Shown here: positions 46,059-56,629 of the stretch, in pieces
How the letters are laid out: the number at the start of each line of letters is the position of its first letter
How positions within the stretch are numbered: the first letter of the stretch is position 1
From: Micrasema longulum
Lineage: Eukaryota > Arthropoda > Insecta > Trichoptera > Brachycentridae
Length of the DNA stretch: 64,000 bases
Assembly: GCA_022494885.1 (NCBI GenBank)
Contig: JAGVSM010003708.1
Coordinates: forward strand, 1-64,000
Reading direction: 5' to 3'
Position numbers and translations under genes: made by a program
Notes under the pieces: generated by a model
Databases searched by the model: none
What the model was told of the DNA's origin: nothing
Seen by the model: only the letters and a program-made list of their open reading frames with translations

Positions 46059-46218
46059 GCTATTCCAAACGCTCTCGCGGCCGTAGGAAAAACTTTTATG
46101 GCGTGTATTTACATACTAAATATGTATATAACATACTACAGTACATAGATACTAATAGTATGTAAATACGCGCTATAAAAGTATTGTATACGGCCACAAA
46201 AGCGTTCGGAAAAGTAGC
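46059..46218. mobile_element. 160-base palindromic MITE
   Basis: Left GCTATTCCAAACGCTCTCGC then GGCCGTA and TTTTATGGCGTGTATTTACA; the right arm reversed gives GCTACTTTTCCGAACGC, GGCCGTA and TTTTATAGCGCGTATTTACA. It shares the TATTCC end and TAGCGC core with the element at 40947. Confidence 0.78.
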
Positions 46219-46568
46219 TCTCCACTGTGTCTCAAGTTATTACATCCACTGTGTTGTGTTATCGTGTGCATCAATAATCAAGAAAACGACAAGAGCATAA
46301 TTGACCACAGGACATCTGATAGAGCCTGCCATGAGAGAAGTTCGAACATTAAGGTTGGAAGAATCCCACTATAAGGTAGGAAATTGCATTAATTTGTGTT
46401 GGGATTCAGTGGTAAAGTATATGAAGATCACGGAATTGCGACCCCGAAATCCGCGAACCAGCAAAACCGCAAATTCGTTCGTCTACCTGATATCTGGCGA
46501 GTGGCGCGATCACCTTTTATAAGTAATTTAATGATCATTGAAATTTTTTTCTCCTTGTGGTATTTTTT

Positions 46569-46766
46569 TCAACGCAATTCTGGGTGCAGACCAAGTTTCT
46601 GAGAACAAGCTTCGCAAAACAACACGGTTTCTTTTCTCCTTCCCTTTTTGACACTGCACACTGACCAGTTATTGGATCCACTTTTCTCCTTTTGGCTAAG
46701 AAGTATTACTTTCAATCTTATTTCGTCGTCAAAAAGTTTACCTACGCAACGGGCTGGGCTGGCCAT
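46569..46766 (-). mobile_element. Possible piggyBac C-terminal zinc-finger relic
   Basis: The minus strand reads CVGKLFDDEIRLKVI, then SVCSVKKGRRKETVLFCEAC and SQKLGLHP. The Cys-x2-Cys plus RKET plus Cys-x2-Cys spacing resembles the Cys-rich C-terminal domain of piggyBac-family transposases. No DDD core is seen nearby, so the call rests on one motif. Confidence 0.4.
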
Positions 46767-47519
46767 TCTTCAAACGTTGAATGACATGGAATGACAATAA
46801 TTGTAAAAATTTGATTTATTTTGATCCGTATTTTGAAATAGAAATCTGTGTTATCAAGTATTTCTTTCTTCATTAATTAGAAAGGTTTATTTGTTCTTCA
46901 AAACATAGTTGTAATAATATAGTTTTATGTCTAAAAATAAGAAAATTACCGCGTTTTTTACATGACAGTTCGCTCGGGCAGGATTCTCCCGCCATAGGTG
47001 CTGAAGCGTATTTTAATTTCAGGCGGGTGGCTCACACCAAAGGAGTTGTGAGGGCCAACATAGTCACATATTTTGCAAAATTATCTTAATTTGTTTAGGT
47101 ATCTAATTCTCTTATTGCATCATTCTCATATGAATTTATAGACTGAGGTTAATACCGTAGTTTTAGATAGTGTTAGAATGTAAATTAAATAACAGTTCGC
47201 CACAGCTGTCTTTCTGTAAATGAATCCCGTGATTACCAAACCTTTGAAATGAAAGTTTAGACTTTCAGGAAAAACGTGACCTGAATATATTGCCCAAGTA
47301 TTGGACAGATCTAGCTCAGCGCCCGACGCCGACGATCCGTGAGGGCAAACAGCGAATCTCAGATCGTAATTTACCAAAGGATTTCCTCCGTTGAATAAAA
47401 AATCAAAGAAAGCACACCTCACCATCCAAAAGAAGATTCACTCACCATTCAATAGATTATATTAGGAAGTTCAGTCCTTCGAGTTCGAGTATTGTCTATC
47501 ATCCTGTTAACCTTAATAA
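46767..47519. other. Unclassified spacer of higher complexity
   Basis: Base composition at 46960-47480 is less AT-rich than the surroundings and includes a 99-residue minus-strand frame (47425-47126) that I cannot relate to any family. An AGGAAGTTCAGTCC at 47464 resembles the MITE family 1 end. Confidence 0.3.
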
Positions 47520-47607
47520 TAAGTTTTTTTTTTTTTTTCATTTTCCCTTTTTTTTTTGCACCACAACAGGCCTGGAGGCCCAATTACAGTGGTGAATTAC
47601 AGAATGC
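47520..47607 (-). mobile_element. SINE family D 3' fragment
   Basis: A long T run (poly(A) on the minus strand) is followed by TTGCACCACAACAGGCCTGG and AGGCCCAATTACAGTGG, the 3' end of family D, then the sequence diverges. The head is missing. Confidence 0.7.
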
Positions 47608-47784
47608 TATAGAATGTTAAAGAATGCTATCTTTGTTTAGTTTTTTTATATTTTACTTTTTGTGCTGTTACATATTCACTTAATTGCCATGCTTACTAGT
47701 TCTTTGCTCAATGTATTATTATTGTGTTTTTTTTATTATTTTTTATCGTTAACTTTTTTAAAATCATTCTTATGTTGTTAAAAT

Positions 47785-48285
47785 TCCATTCGTCGATGCG
47801 TTTTGTAGCTGCAAGGCTTTTTGTGATGTTAGCTATCATATTCTGTAAATGTTATTAACTATCAAATATCTAAATTTGGTAAATAGGGTCTAGAATTTCA
47901 ACCGTCCTTGCGCTCAGTAGCTGCAAGACTTGTTGTTATCTAACTTCTATTTTTATAAATTTGCTTTTTATTTCGTTTTTTAAAATATCACTTAAACTCG
48001 AAACTTCATTGTCAAATATTGAAAAAAATATATAAATAGTGGCTAGATTTCTTATTGTCCATGCGCTCTGTAGCTGCAAGACGTGCTGTTATCTAGCTCT
48101 AATATATCATAATTGTCATATATCTTAATTGGAGACGAGGAACTAGAATCCCAACCGTCCATGCGTTCTGTAGCTGCAAGACGTGCTGGGGTATTTACTT
48201 ATTGTACGGCGCCCTTGAGGTGATTTTCACAAAAATGGCGCTTTATAAATTATCCAAACATTATTATAATTATTATTATTACGGG
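47785..48285 (+). mobile_element. LINE 3' UTR with repeated 45-base motif, stem-loop and ATT tail
   Basis: A motif containing GTAGCTGCAAGACGTGCTG preceded by CCGTCCATGCG occurs four times (about 47790, 47900, 48052 and 48149) with unequal 95-155 base spacing. It is followed at 48208 by GGCGCCCTTGAGGTGATTTT, CACAAAAATGGCGC and a TTATTATAATTATTATTATT tail, the 3' end also found at 33200-33290. Confidence 0.65.
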
Positions 48286-48403
48286 AAATAGGATATAAAA
48301 ATATTTTCATTCACGCGGTAAAAATTAGAGCATTTAATTGTACAGTGAACTTACTCAAAAATGAATTAAAAATTTTTTTTTGATGAAAATGAACTACGTC
48401 ACT

Positions 48404-48815
48404 TTTTTATTTTTATTTATTCTCACAAATTTAAATATACATATATTACATAAAAATAATAACGTATCCCTAACTCAATGAGGCCATGAGCACTGTCGTT
48501 AGAATACAACATAGTAGAAAGTGGAAGCATGCATATTATTAAACAATACCTACCAAAAATAAAATTAAAAAATTGATATATAAACATATGTTCTAATTAA
48601 GATCTGGACAACACACTTCATAGTACCTAAATCTATGCAATATCTCGCAACAGTTTCCTGCAATGGTCTCTTCCCTTATACAAAATCCAAACTTGTACAC
48701 TTCTCCTGAAAATGGCTTTCGTTTTGGAGACCTTAATATGTTCATCCAGGACATTAAACACTCTTTAGAATCAACTAACCAATTACATTTTTTTAAACAT
48801 TTTTTACATATTTTT
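48404..48815 (-). mobile_element. Second copy of the Cys-rich retroelement fragment
   Basis: The minus strand reads [39 protein letters not shown] and FGFCIREETIAGNCCEILHR, homologous to 40090-40650. It starts with a T-rich tail at 48404 and has GGAAGCATGCATATTATT in common with the other copy. The extra CxxCxxxC part upstream suggests a zinc-binding segment. Confidence 0.52.
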
Positions 48816-48985
48816 TTTTGCACCACAACAGGCCAGGAGGCCTAATTACAGTGGTGAATTACATCACAAAGCACCCAGGCTTGAGAAAAATCACATTTTA
48901 ATTTTTGTGTTCTCACCGGGAATCGAACCCGGAACCTTCCGTGCGTGAATCGAGCGTCTCGACCACTACACCACGGAGGCCGCCT
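48816..48985 (-). mobile_element. SINE family D, near-complete
   Basis: Reversed: GGCGGCCTCCGTGGTGTAGT, box B GGTTCCGGGTTCGATTCCCG, body TTTTTCTCAAGCCTGGGTGC, 3' end GGCCTCCTGGCCTGTTGTGG and an A-run. It is the least diverged copy in the window. Confidence 0.9.
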
Positions 48986-49252
48986 ACACCGTTGTTACGT
49001 GTTGTGATAGATTTCCAGTTTCCGGTAGTATTTTTTTTCAACGTTTAGTGTATTTTAACGCTACGAGGGCTCTACTTTTAAATGACAGCAGAACTCATAG
49101 ACGAGAACTTGTGACGTCACGGGCGGAGTAATTAAAAAATTATAAATCTTTTAAAATCATAGCGATGATAATACGATAGATAACTATGAAAAAAATTCGC
49201 TTAGTTTTATAACCTCTACTAACAAGTAAATAAAACCCACTGGACTTCCTTA

Positions 49253-50160
49253 TGTACACTTCATCCTACACAATACAATGTTATTATTAGAGAATAATAT
49301 TACTACATAGTACGCCTCCTCGAGTGTTAAATGTATAAGGAAAATGTGTGTACCTACCTTGTAGGCTTTTACATGTTTATATATATTTATATATAAATAT
49401 CAGACATATTATACACAAAGGTAGCAAAAAATTGAAAATGAAGTAATAAGAAAAAGAAAATAAAAATATATAAAACTAATCTCACATATAGTACATACAT
49501 ATATTCCAGTAGAGAGAACAGAAGTTCATTTTTTACCATCGGTTATATTAAATATTAAAAGAATCTTAAAATTAGAAGAATGTATAAAAATAATAATTAA
49601 GAATACAGATATAAGTTAATAAAAAGGTATACAATATAAAAAAAACATAGTATTATTTAAGTATTTGAATTTGGAGATAATAAATTGATACACTGCCTTT
49701 AAAAATTCAAAAGTGTTGTATTAAATATATATATATATCATTTGCGTGTTCCTATAATCATTTAAAGAAACTGCGGTTATCTTTTGAACAGTTGCAAAAA
49801 TTATAATTTCTAAAATTGATTGGTGAGTTTTTAAAGACGCTTACCAGTAAGAATATTTTCATGTGTGTCCTATTTTAAGATTCAAAATCAAAATAACATT
49901 TTTCAAACGAATCTTGGTATCATAGATTTCTAATATCACATCCTTTCGGATGTGATATTTATTCATTGATTTTAGAGCATTTCCATCGCCTAGCATTCTT
50001 TAGTTGGAGTGACAAGCGGAATGTCATGCCGATTCCTCGCAGAACTTACTTCAATGGCTTTCATTCCGTAAATGGGTTACGCCATTATTTGTAGTGCTCT
50101 CGATTTGACAATTACAGTAATTGGATTACCTGCCATTCATTTGCGGCGTGATTGAGGGGC
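49253..50160. other. AT-rich spacer
   Basis: No gene or family repeat recognised. A stem-loop GATGTGATATTTATT-type sequence (TCACATCCTTTCGGATGTGA) sits at 49936-49955. Confidence 0.4.
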
Positions 50161-50162
50161 AA

Positions 50163-50236
50163 ATTTTGATATCCCAGTTAACTCAGTCGGTAAAGTGTGA
50201 GACTGAATTTCAGGGTTGTCGGGTTCGAGCCCCATG
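50163..50236 (+). mobile_element. tRNA-Lys-like pseudogene or SINE head
   Basis: ACTCAGTCGGTAAAGTGTGA and GGGTTGTCGGGTTCGAGCCC match the D-loop and T-arm of a tRNA-Lys(CTT)-type gene. The anticodon arm TGAGACTGAATTTCA is two bases too short and the acceptor stem ends do not pair well, so it is not a working tRNA. A short A-run follows. Confidence 0.6.
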
Positions 50237-50802
50237 CTGGAAAAAAAACGATTGAGAAAGTAAGGGATTGATTGGGTTTTAAAAAATGCAACAACAAAAC
50301 ATTATTCGACAAAAGATAACCCGAATGATCGCTTAACCAGCGTATTTTTTGGATGAGATGACGCAAAAACATTAATTAGAAGATCACAAAGTATTTTCTT
50401 TATTTGATTAAATATCGATACACTCTTAGAGACATCTCTAATTTTGTTTTAAAAATTTCCGCTTTGGAATTATTTTCTCCTGTTTTCTAAGTGCAAGTAT
50501 TATTTTCTACATTTTATCTTAGTGAAATAGGGAAATATCACGTTTCTTTTATTACAATTTTTAATTTATAAGGGTCTATGAAATACTGACGAGTAAAAAG
50601 ATTTTTTGTACTTATTTTAGCATAAGAAATATTTCAAATTTATAATTTTAAATTCCCGCGAAAACGGTTTATTGAATTGGCCGCGCCCCTAATACGTCAC
50701 GATTCGGTTAAATTTTGAACTTTGTTGGTGACCTGTATATAATAAAACCACGTAAAAGTTTAAATAAATATAGCATCGCCATCGTCACGAATCTTGATGT
50801 CA
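50237..50802. other. AT-rich spacer
   Basis: Nothing recognised between the tRNA-like element and the MITE at 50803. Confidence 0.3.
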
Positions 50803-51042
50803 CAATTGAAGGGCTGATATAAAAAACAACACTTGTCAGTTGTTTTAAGATTTTGAGATAATAATGTCAAACGTTCATAAATTATATTCTCTATGGATTT
50901 GTTTATACTGTACATTAAAAAACAACTCATTATATGAACTACAAGGCTTTAAAGTTTGTTTTATTTCGGTAAAAAGAACACACGTCATGTGCTGCGAACT
51001 GTTTTGACATATTCTGTTTTTGATTTCAGCCCTTCAATTGTC
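50803..51042. mobile_element. 240-base MITE with GACAATTGAAGGGCTGA ends
   Basis: Left CAATTGAAGGGCTGATATAA then AAAACAACAC; reversed right end CAATTGAAGGGCTGAAATCA then AAAACAGAAT. No coding capacity. Confidence 0.75.
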
Positions 51043-51218
51043 AAGTCCAAACATGTCACGATTTTGTGAAGACATATTTTTAAACAATTTTATTTTAAAA
51101 GTTATGGATGAAAACATTTTTCCACAATATCCATATTGACTTTTAAATTAAATTAATTTTTCTTAATCCGTTTCACGTATTTTTATCGGTATTCGCAGTA
51201 TGTGATATTTCCTAACAG

Positions 51219-51454
51219 CAATAATTATCTAGAGAAGCCCTTAAGCTCTATTGTATGGAACAAAAGCATTCCAAATTTTTGGTTTGATTTTAGTTTGGGT
51301 TTTAGTTTAAGAACAAACGTGTAGTGGATGGTTTCGGTCAGCGTTCGCAATTTTCAACGCTAGTTCTAAGCCCGCTGTATTGCTGTAATCTCTTAGCTAA
51401 GCTCGTGGTCAATAATCACATAATGTTTTTTCTCCGTACGAGCGTCTCTATTAG
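51219..51454 (+). mobile_element. MITE family 2 copy
   Basis: Carries AGAGAAGCCCTTAAGC, AACAAAAGCATTCCAAATTT, TTTTGGTTTGATTTTAG, GATGGTTTCGGTCAGC, ATTGCTGTAATCTCTTAGC and TTTTTTCTCCGTACGAGCG in family order. Confidence 0.74.
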
Positions 51455-51584
51455 GTTTTTACTTTAAGGATATTTCCTATTTGAAACTCATCCTTCTTCA
51501 TGTCTATTTCTCTATTTAAAAAAAATAAATATATTTCCGAATATTAATATGAATATTATTGAATTTCCAGTGAAAGTTCTTGCC

Positions 51585-52215
51585 CCTTCTTCTTCTTCTT
51601 ATGAGCCCATTTCTCTCCACTGCTGGATATAGGCTTCTTCCAAATTTTTCCATGTTCTTTTGTCCTAGACACTCTGTTTCCATCCATGGCCCACGAGTTC
51701 GACGACGTCATCAGTTCATCTCCTTTGTGGTCTCCCTACTTTCCTTTTACTTCCGTAGGGTCTTCGGATTAGTATTTTGGGGGTCCACCTATCACTTCTT
51801 GTCTCGCCACATGACCCGCCCACTGCCATTTTTGTCTTCCCACTCTTTCTGTGATATCGGTCACCTTTGTACGGCGTCTTATCTCCTCATTCCTTATTCG
51901 GTCTCTTAAGGAGACGCCCAACATTTGTCTTTCCATGGACCGCTGAGTGCACTTAATTTTGTGAACACTTCTAGCAGTGAGTGACATGGTTTCAAAACCG
52001 TATGTTACCACCAGCTTTCTTTCTTTACTTTCTGCTTTCCAAACGCAGCCCAACTTAACCCGATTCGTCTAGGCAGTTCTGCAGTTTGATTAAATTTTCC
52101 CAATTTAATTTTGTGCCCAAGGTAAATGTACTCGTCAACAGCACCGATAGTTGTACTCGCCTCCACATACCCGAAAAACCGTTTTACAGACCGTGGATCT
52201 TTCAATTGGTTTCAC
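51585..52215 (-). mobile_element. RTE-like LINE C-terminal region
   Basis: Minus-strand frames read DEYIYLGHKIKLGKFNQTAE, LPRRIGLSWAAFGKQK, then (after a frameshift) VVTYGFETMSLTARSVHKIK, CTQRSMERQMLGVSLRDRIR, NEEIRRRTKVTDITERVGRQ and KWQWAGHVARQ. This is the region from the end of the reverse transcriptase into the C-terminal domain of RTE-clade endonuclease-reverse transcriptases common in insects. The 3' part to about 51585 is frameshifted. One frameshift and a 5' truncation make it a relic. Confidence 0.88.
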
Positions 52216-52300
52216 TAATACAAAAAGAAATGTTATTTTGCCAATAACGATTACTCTTTTCAATCTTACATTTTTTAATCTCGTAAATTGCGATTGTGAG

Positions 52301-52669
52301 CGTGGAAAATTACATGGAGGCCCTTTGTCGGATATTGTCATTCTTCCTCACGATCGTATGGCAGACACGAATTGTAGCAAAAACTGTGTTCACCTACTTG
52401 TATCAAATTCAGCTACAAAAGAAGATATGTTTACAGTATGGTTACAGTATTTTAATTAATTTAAATTTAAAATTAATTTAGTGACATAAAATTAGACCTC
52501 CATTTTTTTATTATTTCTTAACTCTTAGCTTAAAAACTGGATTGTAAAATGTAGCCAAAATTTAAATGCTTTGGTCGGTAACGGTAACGACAATTTTTCC
52601 AAGGAGACTTCAGATTCTTCTCAGATGCTTCGTGCGATATGTGGCGGGCAAGCTGAATTGTACAATATG
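52301..52669 (+). CDS. Possible two-exon fragment of an unidentified gene
   Basis: Exon A 52301-52435 (45 codons) reads RGKLHGGPLSDIVILPHDRM, ADTNCSKNCVHLLVSNSATK and EDMFT, then donor GTATGG. After a 93-base AT-rich intron with acceptor CTCTTAG, exon B 52529-52669 (47 codons) reads LKNWIVKCSQNLNALVGNGN, DNFSKETSDSSQMLRAICGG and QAELYNM, then GTTGGT. Both exons are phase 0. Composition is protein-like and unlike neighbouring random frames. The HLLVSN...EDMFTLKNWI stretch vaguely resembles the last strand and helix of a PH domain, but I do not recognise a family. It could be a gene fragment captured between transposons; a MITE begins 34 bases downstream. The acceptor of exon A is weak. Confidence 0.35.
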
Positions 52670-52702
52670 GTTGGTCTTTCAATTGCTTTTTACATTAACA
52701 CT

Positions 52703-52924
52703 TTGTATCCCGTAGCTGTGTAAACACGTGATTATATAACCACGCGTTGTGTCCCGGTCCCATATTTTCACGTGGTTTACCAGCTGTCTAAAAAAGTGCA
52801 TTTTATTGACATCTAGTGACTTCTATTAGTACTTTTTCGCTGCTGGTAAACCACGTAAAAACACGGGACCGGGACATAACGCATGGTTATTATAATCAAG
52901 TGTTTTCACGCCCCCGGGATACAG
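52703..52924. mobile_element. 222-base palindromic MITE with about 85-base arms
   Basis: Left TTGTATCCCGTAGCTGTG, CGTGATTATATAACCACGCG, TTGTGTCCCGGTCCCATATT and CACGTGGTTTACCAGC; reversed right arm TCTGTATCCCGGGGGCGTG, TTGATTATAATAACCATGCG, TTATGTCCCGGTCCCGTG and TACGTGGTTTACCAGC. A roughly 40-base spacer separates the arms. Confidence 0.88.
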
Positions 52925-53015
52925 AGCACAATAAAAGGAGTGAGACCCTGTATATGTGTGAACATTGCAATGTGGCTCTCTCCATAAAGGCCAATATCGA
53001 CAAAACTATCATAAA
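52925..53015 (+). mobile_element. Possible piggyBac C-terminal finger fragment
   Basis: A short frame reads EHNKRSETLYMCEHCNVALS followed by IKANIDK. The R-x-T-x-Y-x-C-x2-C-x-V-x-L pattern is typical of the piggyBac Cys-rich C-terminus. It is too short for certainty and directly follows the MITE at 52703. Confidence 0.4.
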
Positions 53016-53335
53016 AACATTACTTATTAAATTGTTTAAAATAAATATGAGAAGTTTCAATTGATTTAACCTAGTATTTTCATAATTATGTCACTTTTAA
53101 GAAACTCTTCACAAAGCATGACATTTCACAAAAATGGGCCGGGCACAGGGTAAATTCTATGTGTGTTAATTAAACATTAGTGTATTTGCGCGATACAATA
53201 ATTTGCATCACTTGTTTGGAAACACTATTAATTTGTTAAAATTTTCATGATAAGATTTAAAAAAAACTGCTAAAGTATATTTGACAATGTTCAACAATTA
53301 TATTATCAATAATTTGGTAAGTATTTTTATTTGAT

Positions 53336-54097
53336 TATACTGCCGTCATAGGAAAGAAAGACGCATCTAACGTTTTTTTCGAAAATGAGTTAAATACATA
53401 TTTGGAATCAGGAGAAAAATACGCATCTACTAAAGTACATATATCTTCCTTAAATAACCACAACCCTATTATTTTCACCTGTAAATGAGACTTAACTGCA
53501 AAAAGTCTTGAAGATTACTAAATATAAAAGGCTGTTCTAACTTTTGTAATTATTATTAAAGACTCATCAAAATACTTATTTTTTCTTCCATTCCGTTTTT
53601 AAAAACATTTGAAATGAATGTACCTACTCGTTTTCAATTAAATGTAAAATCTGCTAGTAATTTCGAAGATACATAATTGATTATTAAGGTCGGCGTTACT
53701 AGTTTGAAAAACAGTAAATGGTCAGTAACGTCTATTTTATTTAGTTGAGTAGAATCAATTGGCACATTAACACTAAAAAAAAGACGTTTACTTAATTACT
53801 AAATAAAAAAGGCGTTTTTTGCAAGAAACGTCTTTTTATTGAAATAAAACATGTTTTCTTGTATTTTTTTTTTACTAAAAAAATGTGAAAATGTAAATTT
53901 TTAAATTATAACGTAAAATTTATTAAAATTAAGATATATATGTCGTTAGGGCAAGCCATACTATCGCTTAATAATATACTTAATTTTTGTAGCATTTTTC
54001 ACACAGAGAATTTTTCAATCTCCGAGTTACAAAATATTTATTTTCTCCGTTTTTTGTTTTATGTAGAAACGTCCTTCTTTTTTATGACGACAGTATA
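53336..54097. mobile_element. 762-base non-autonomous DNA transposon
   Basis: Left end TATACTGCCGTCATAGGAAA then GAAAGACGCATC; reversed right end TATACTGTCGTCATAAAAAA then GAAGGACGTTTC. Inner ACGTCTTTTT/AAAAGACG-type repeats occur several times (about 53375, 53783 and 53828). A 48-residue frame at its left (53352-53490) is not recognised. Confidence 0.75.
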
Positions 54098-54514
54098 CCG
54101 TAGGCGCTTTGAATGATTTAGGTACAATTATTACTGTAGAGTCATCAAATAAACAACTTATCCATGTAATCTATTAATTCTCACACGTATACACTTGATA
54201 TATCTGTGATGTTCGATAAGCCGGATTTGTGACAATACGCATCTATGTTCATTCATTGAAATATTCATGAAATACATCGTGTTTCATTCCGGTAAAACAT
54301 TAAAGTGAAAACATTTGATGAAATAATACTTAATATTTGGATATAACATACAATACATACATGTATTGCCAATCATAATGTGATAAGAACTCATAACAGA
54401 ACTAAATTAATTAATAACAAGTTTAATTGACAATAGGTGAGTTCCATTTTTTTACACTTTTATTATTTTTACTACAGTAACTTAGTTTTATTTAATTTAA
54501 AATATCAGATGGTT
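54098..54514. other. AT-rich spacer
   Basis: No feature recognised. Confidence 0.3.
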
Positions 54515-54605
54515 TTAACCAGGTTGTGGTCTCATGGTAATGTTGTGGACACACGGATCAAAGGTGCGTTGTTTAAATTCCACTCTACCACAACTCGATT
54601 CCTAT
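54515..54605 (+). mobile_element. SINE family B head fragment
   Basis: AACCAGGTTGTGGTCTCATGG, a tRNA-like GGACACACGGATCAAAGGTG, a degenerate box B and CCACTCTACCACAACTCGAT. The 3' body is missing. Confidence 0.65.
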
Positions 54606-54889
54606 TTTTCCATTACAAGTTATATAAGACAAACGAGTGGAGGCGTATATAATATTAAAAAAATAAAAATAAAAAAAAAGTTATATACGACATTTCACGT
54701 CACACGTCGAGCTCTCTATTTCATGTGCCAGCAGTTTGTACAACTATGCCCAGAACTCTCCACTTATACGTTTTGCTCGTGAATATAATTTGAACTTTCC
54801 CTTTATTGGTCCATTTGATTGTAAAAAAATAACATTTAAAATGCGCGTCTTAACTTTTTGAAACATACTTTTTGTCATATTCTTAGTTT

Positions 54890-55196
54890 CAATAATAAAG
54901 TCTTATTTTATGTTATTTTATTTTATTTTATCTCTAATTCTTAATATTTTATATATATTTATATTTTCTACACTTGTGCAATAATATTTACACGCATGTC
55001 CACCCTTATTCCAATATAACACCCACTCACCCACCCTCTAACCCACTTACACTCACACAAACACACTAGTATGCATTGTACGTGTATTTAATGTATTTCT
55101 GTGGATATCTGTCATTGGTTTTATTCTCTGTATATTTTATTTGTTATATTTTTGTTACGTGTATTACTGTTAATATCCCCAATAAATAAAAATAAA
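54890..55196 (+). mobile_element. LINE 3' end with AATAAA tail
   Basis: CA/CCCA-rich stretch (CACCCACTCACCCACCCTC at about 55020) followed by T-rich sequence and CCCCAATAAATAAAAATAAA. It is the opposite-strand counterpart of 1443-1740. Confidence 0.5.
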
Positions 55197-56200
55197 TAAA
55201 TTAAGGAATGTTTTAAAAATGAAATGTTCGTGTAAATAACAAGAATTCAAATATTTATTTATTAAAAAAAATAAAAACTAAGCCGGTGACCACGCGATCA
55301 TACTTTACACAAATAAGATAATTATGAAGGTTCTGTCAGAAACAACATATTCTTATCGGAGTAATTTATTTATTTATAAAAATATCATTGAGGTATATAA
55401 CAAGAGTAAGCATGAGCGTTTGATATATGTTCCCTCAAACTGCGGCCAATTGGCATATGTTTGATAGAAAAGACTTTAGTTTATTGCGAGCAGTCCCCGG
55501 CTACTTTTCTCCTCGCAATTACTAAAATGCCTATATGTACGCTAAGATACTGCACTAATCGATCTGGAAAAATTAGAAAAAGCGATGCTATAACCTCTCA
55601 CCGGTAAGTATTGTTTTTATCTGGATCAATACTTGTTTAAAATAGCTATTTTAATGTTATAAAACGTTTTGTTAATATGTTACCCAGTATTTATTAGTCG
55701 TAAGCTATCTTCTGTCCTGGGTCCCAATCACAATGGGAAGCTAGCAGAATTATCCTCGGCTGTCTATAAAGAAAAACTGATATTTGTGTACGATAATGAG
55801 TATATTTGCGTGAATATTTAAAGGAATTTCCACGATAACCTCTAATTAAACATGTTTAGAAGAAAAAAATGTATTCATATTTTGCTTTTCATACAAAAAA
55901 CTTAATTTTACTTAAAGATACGCCCTGCTCAGTTAGTTGGGCGTATTGTGAAACGATTAACAAAGGTGACAAAAGTGATTTGAATAGGAATTAACAAAAA
56001 AAGCATTCCATCATCGCTTTATTCGCGCACCTAGAAGTGACTCACTCGCAGCAATAATTTATTATACTTGTACATAAAGGCAGCGTTGCTGAAATCGAGA
56101 GACAAAATGCTATGGATCGCTATGCGATAGAGAAACTGAAAATAGTTTGGCAACAACGTAGTTTCACTAAATCTCCAAAAAAAATGGTTTAAACTCGTAT
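55197..56200. other. Spacer without recognised gene
   Basis: Mixed AT-rich sequence. CGGAGTAATTT-like and TCGCAATTACT phrases hint at old repeats, but nothing can be assigned. Confidence 0.3.
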
Positions 56201-56204
56201 TTTT

Positions 56205-56585
56205 CGTCTATTTTCTTGTACGCCGTAGAAACGTGGACCCTGAGAGAAAGATAAAAAAGAAAGATAGACGCTGGCGTAGAATGCTGCGGATACTAATGCC
56301 CCTATAACCCGAGAACTGGATATTGAACAGCTCTATCTTTCACTGTGCAAACCCGTGTTCTCAGATACTTTGGCCACGTTATGAGACGAAGAGACAATAT
56401 AGAAAAAATAGCTGTGCAAGGACGAGCAGAGGGAACTCAACCCCGTGGAAGAAGACAGAGGCAACTGGCGTCCCTCTTCAGGAGGCCTCCAGAAGCGCAG
56501 AAGATAGAAGCGGGTGGAAGCGGATAACGTGCTTCCCTCCTGCCACCGTGACCACGACTGGTCTGCCAAGGGCAAATGACTAAGA
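56205..56585 (+). mobile_element. LINE C-terminal relic
   Basis: Plus-strand frames read YAVETWTLRE, RRWRRMLRI, ELNIKTR-like residues hidden by frameshift, then KTRVLRYFGHVMRRRDNIEK and IAVQGRAEGTQPRGRRQ. VQGxxEGTxPRGR after FGHVMRRxDxxEK is standard for the C-terminus of a LINE clade frequent in insects. At least two frameshifts. Confidence 0.8.
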
Positions 56586-56629
56586 AGAAGAGGAAGAACA
56601 TGATGCAAGGCAATATTTAAAATACCTAA

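Larger units (their letters stand above)
48290..49252 (+). mobile_element. MITE family 1 copy, interrupted
   Basis: Left part CGCGGTAAAAATTAGAGCAT at 48319; right part resumes at about 48990 with GTGTTGTGATAGATTTCC and continues AGAACTCATAG, TTGTGACGTCACGGGCGG, ending ACCCACTGGACTTCCTTATG. Two other elements (48404-48815 and 48816-48985) sit between. Confidence 0.65.

Noticed and set aside
47126..47425. 99-residue minus-strand frame as a gene
   Set aside because: No recognisable motif and no splice partner; the tail of the frame is hydrophobic low-information sequence.
50163..50236. Functional tRNA-Lys gene
   Set aside because: The anticodon arm is two bases short and the acceptor stem does not pair, so it is a pseudogene or SINE head.
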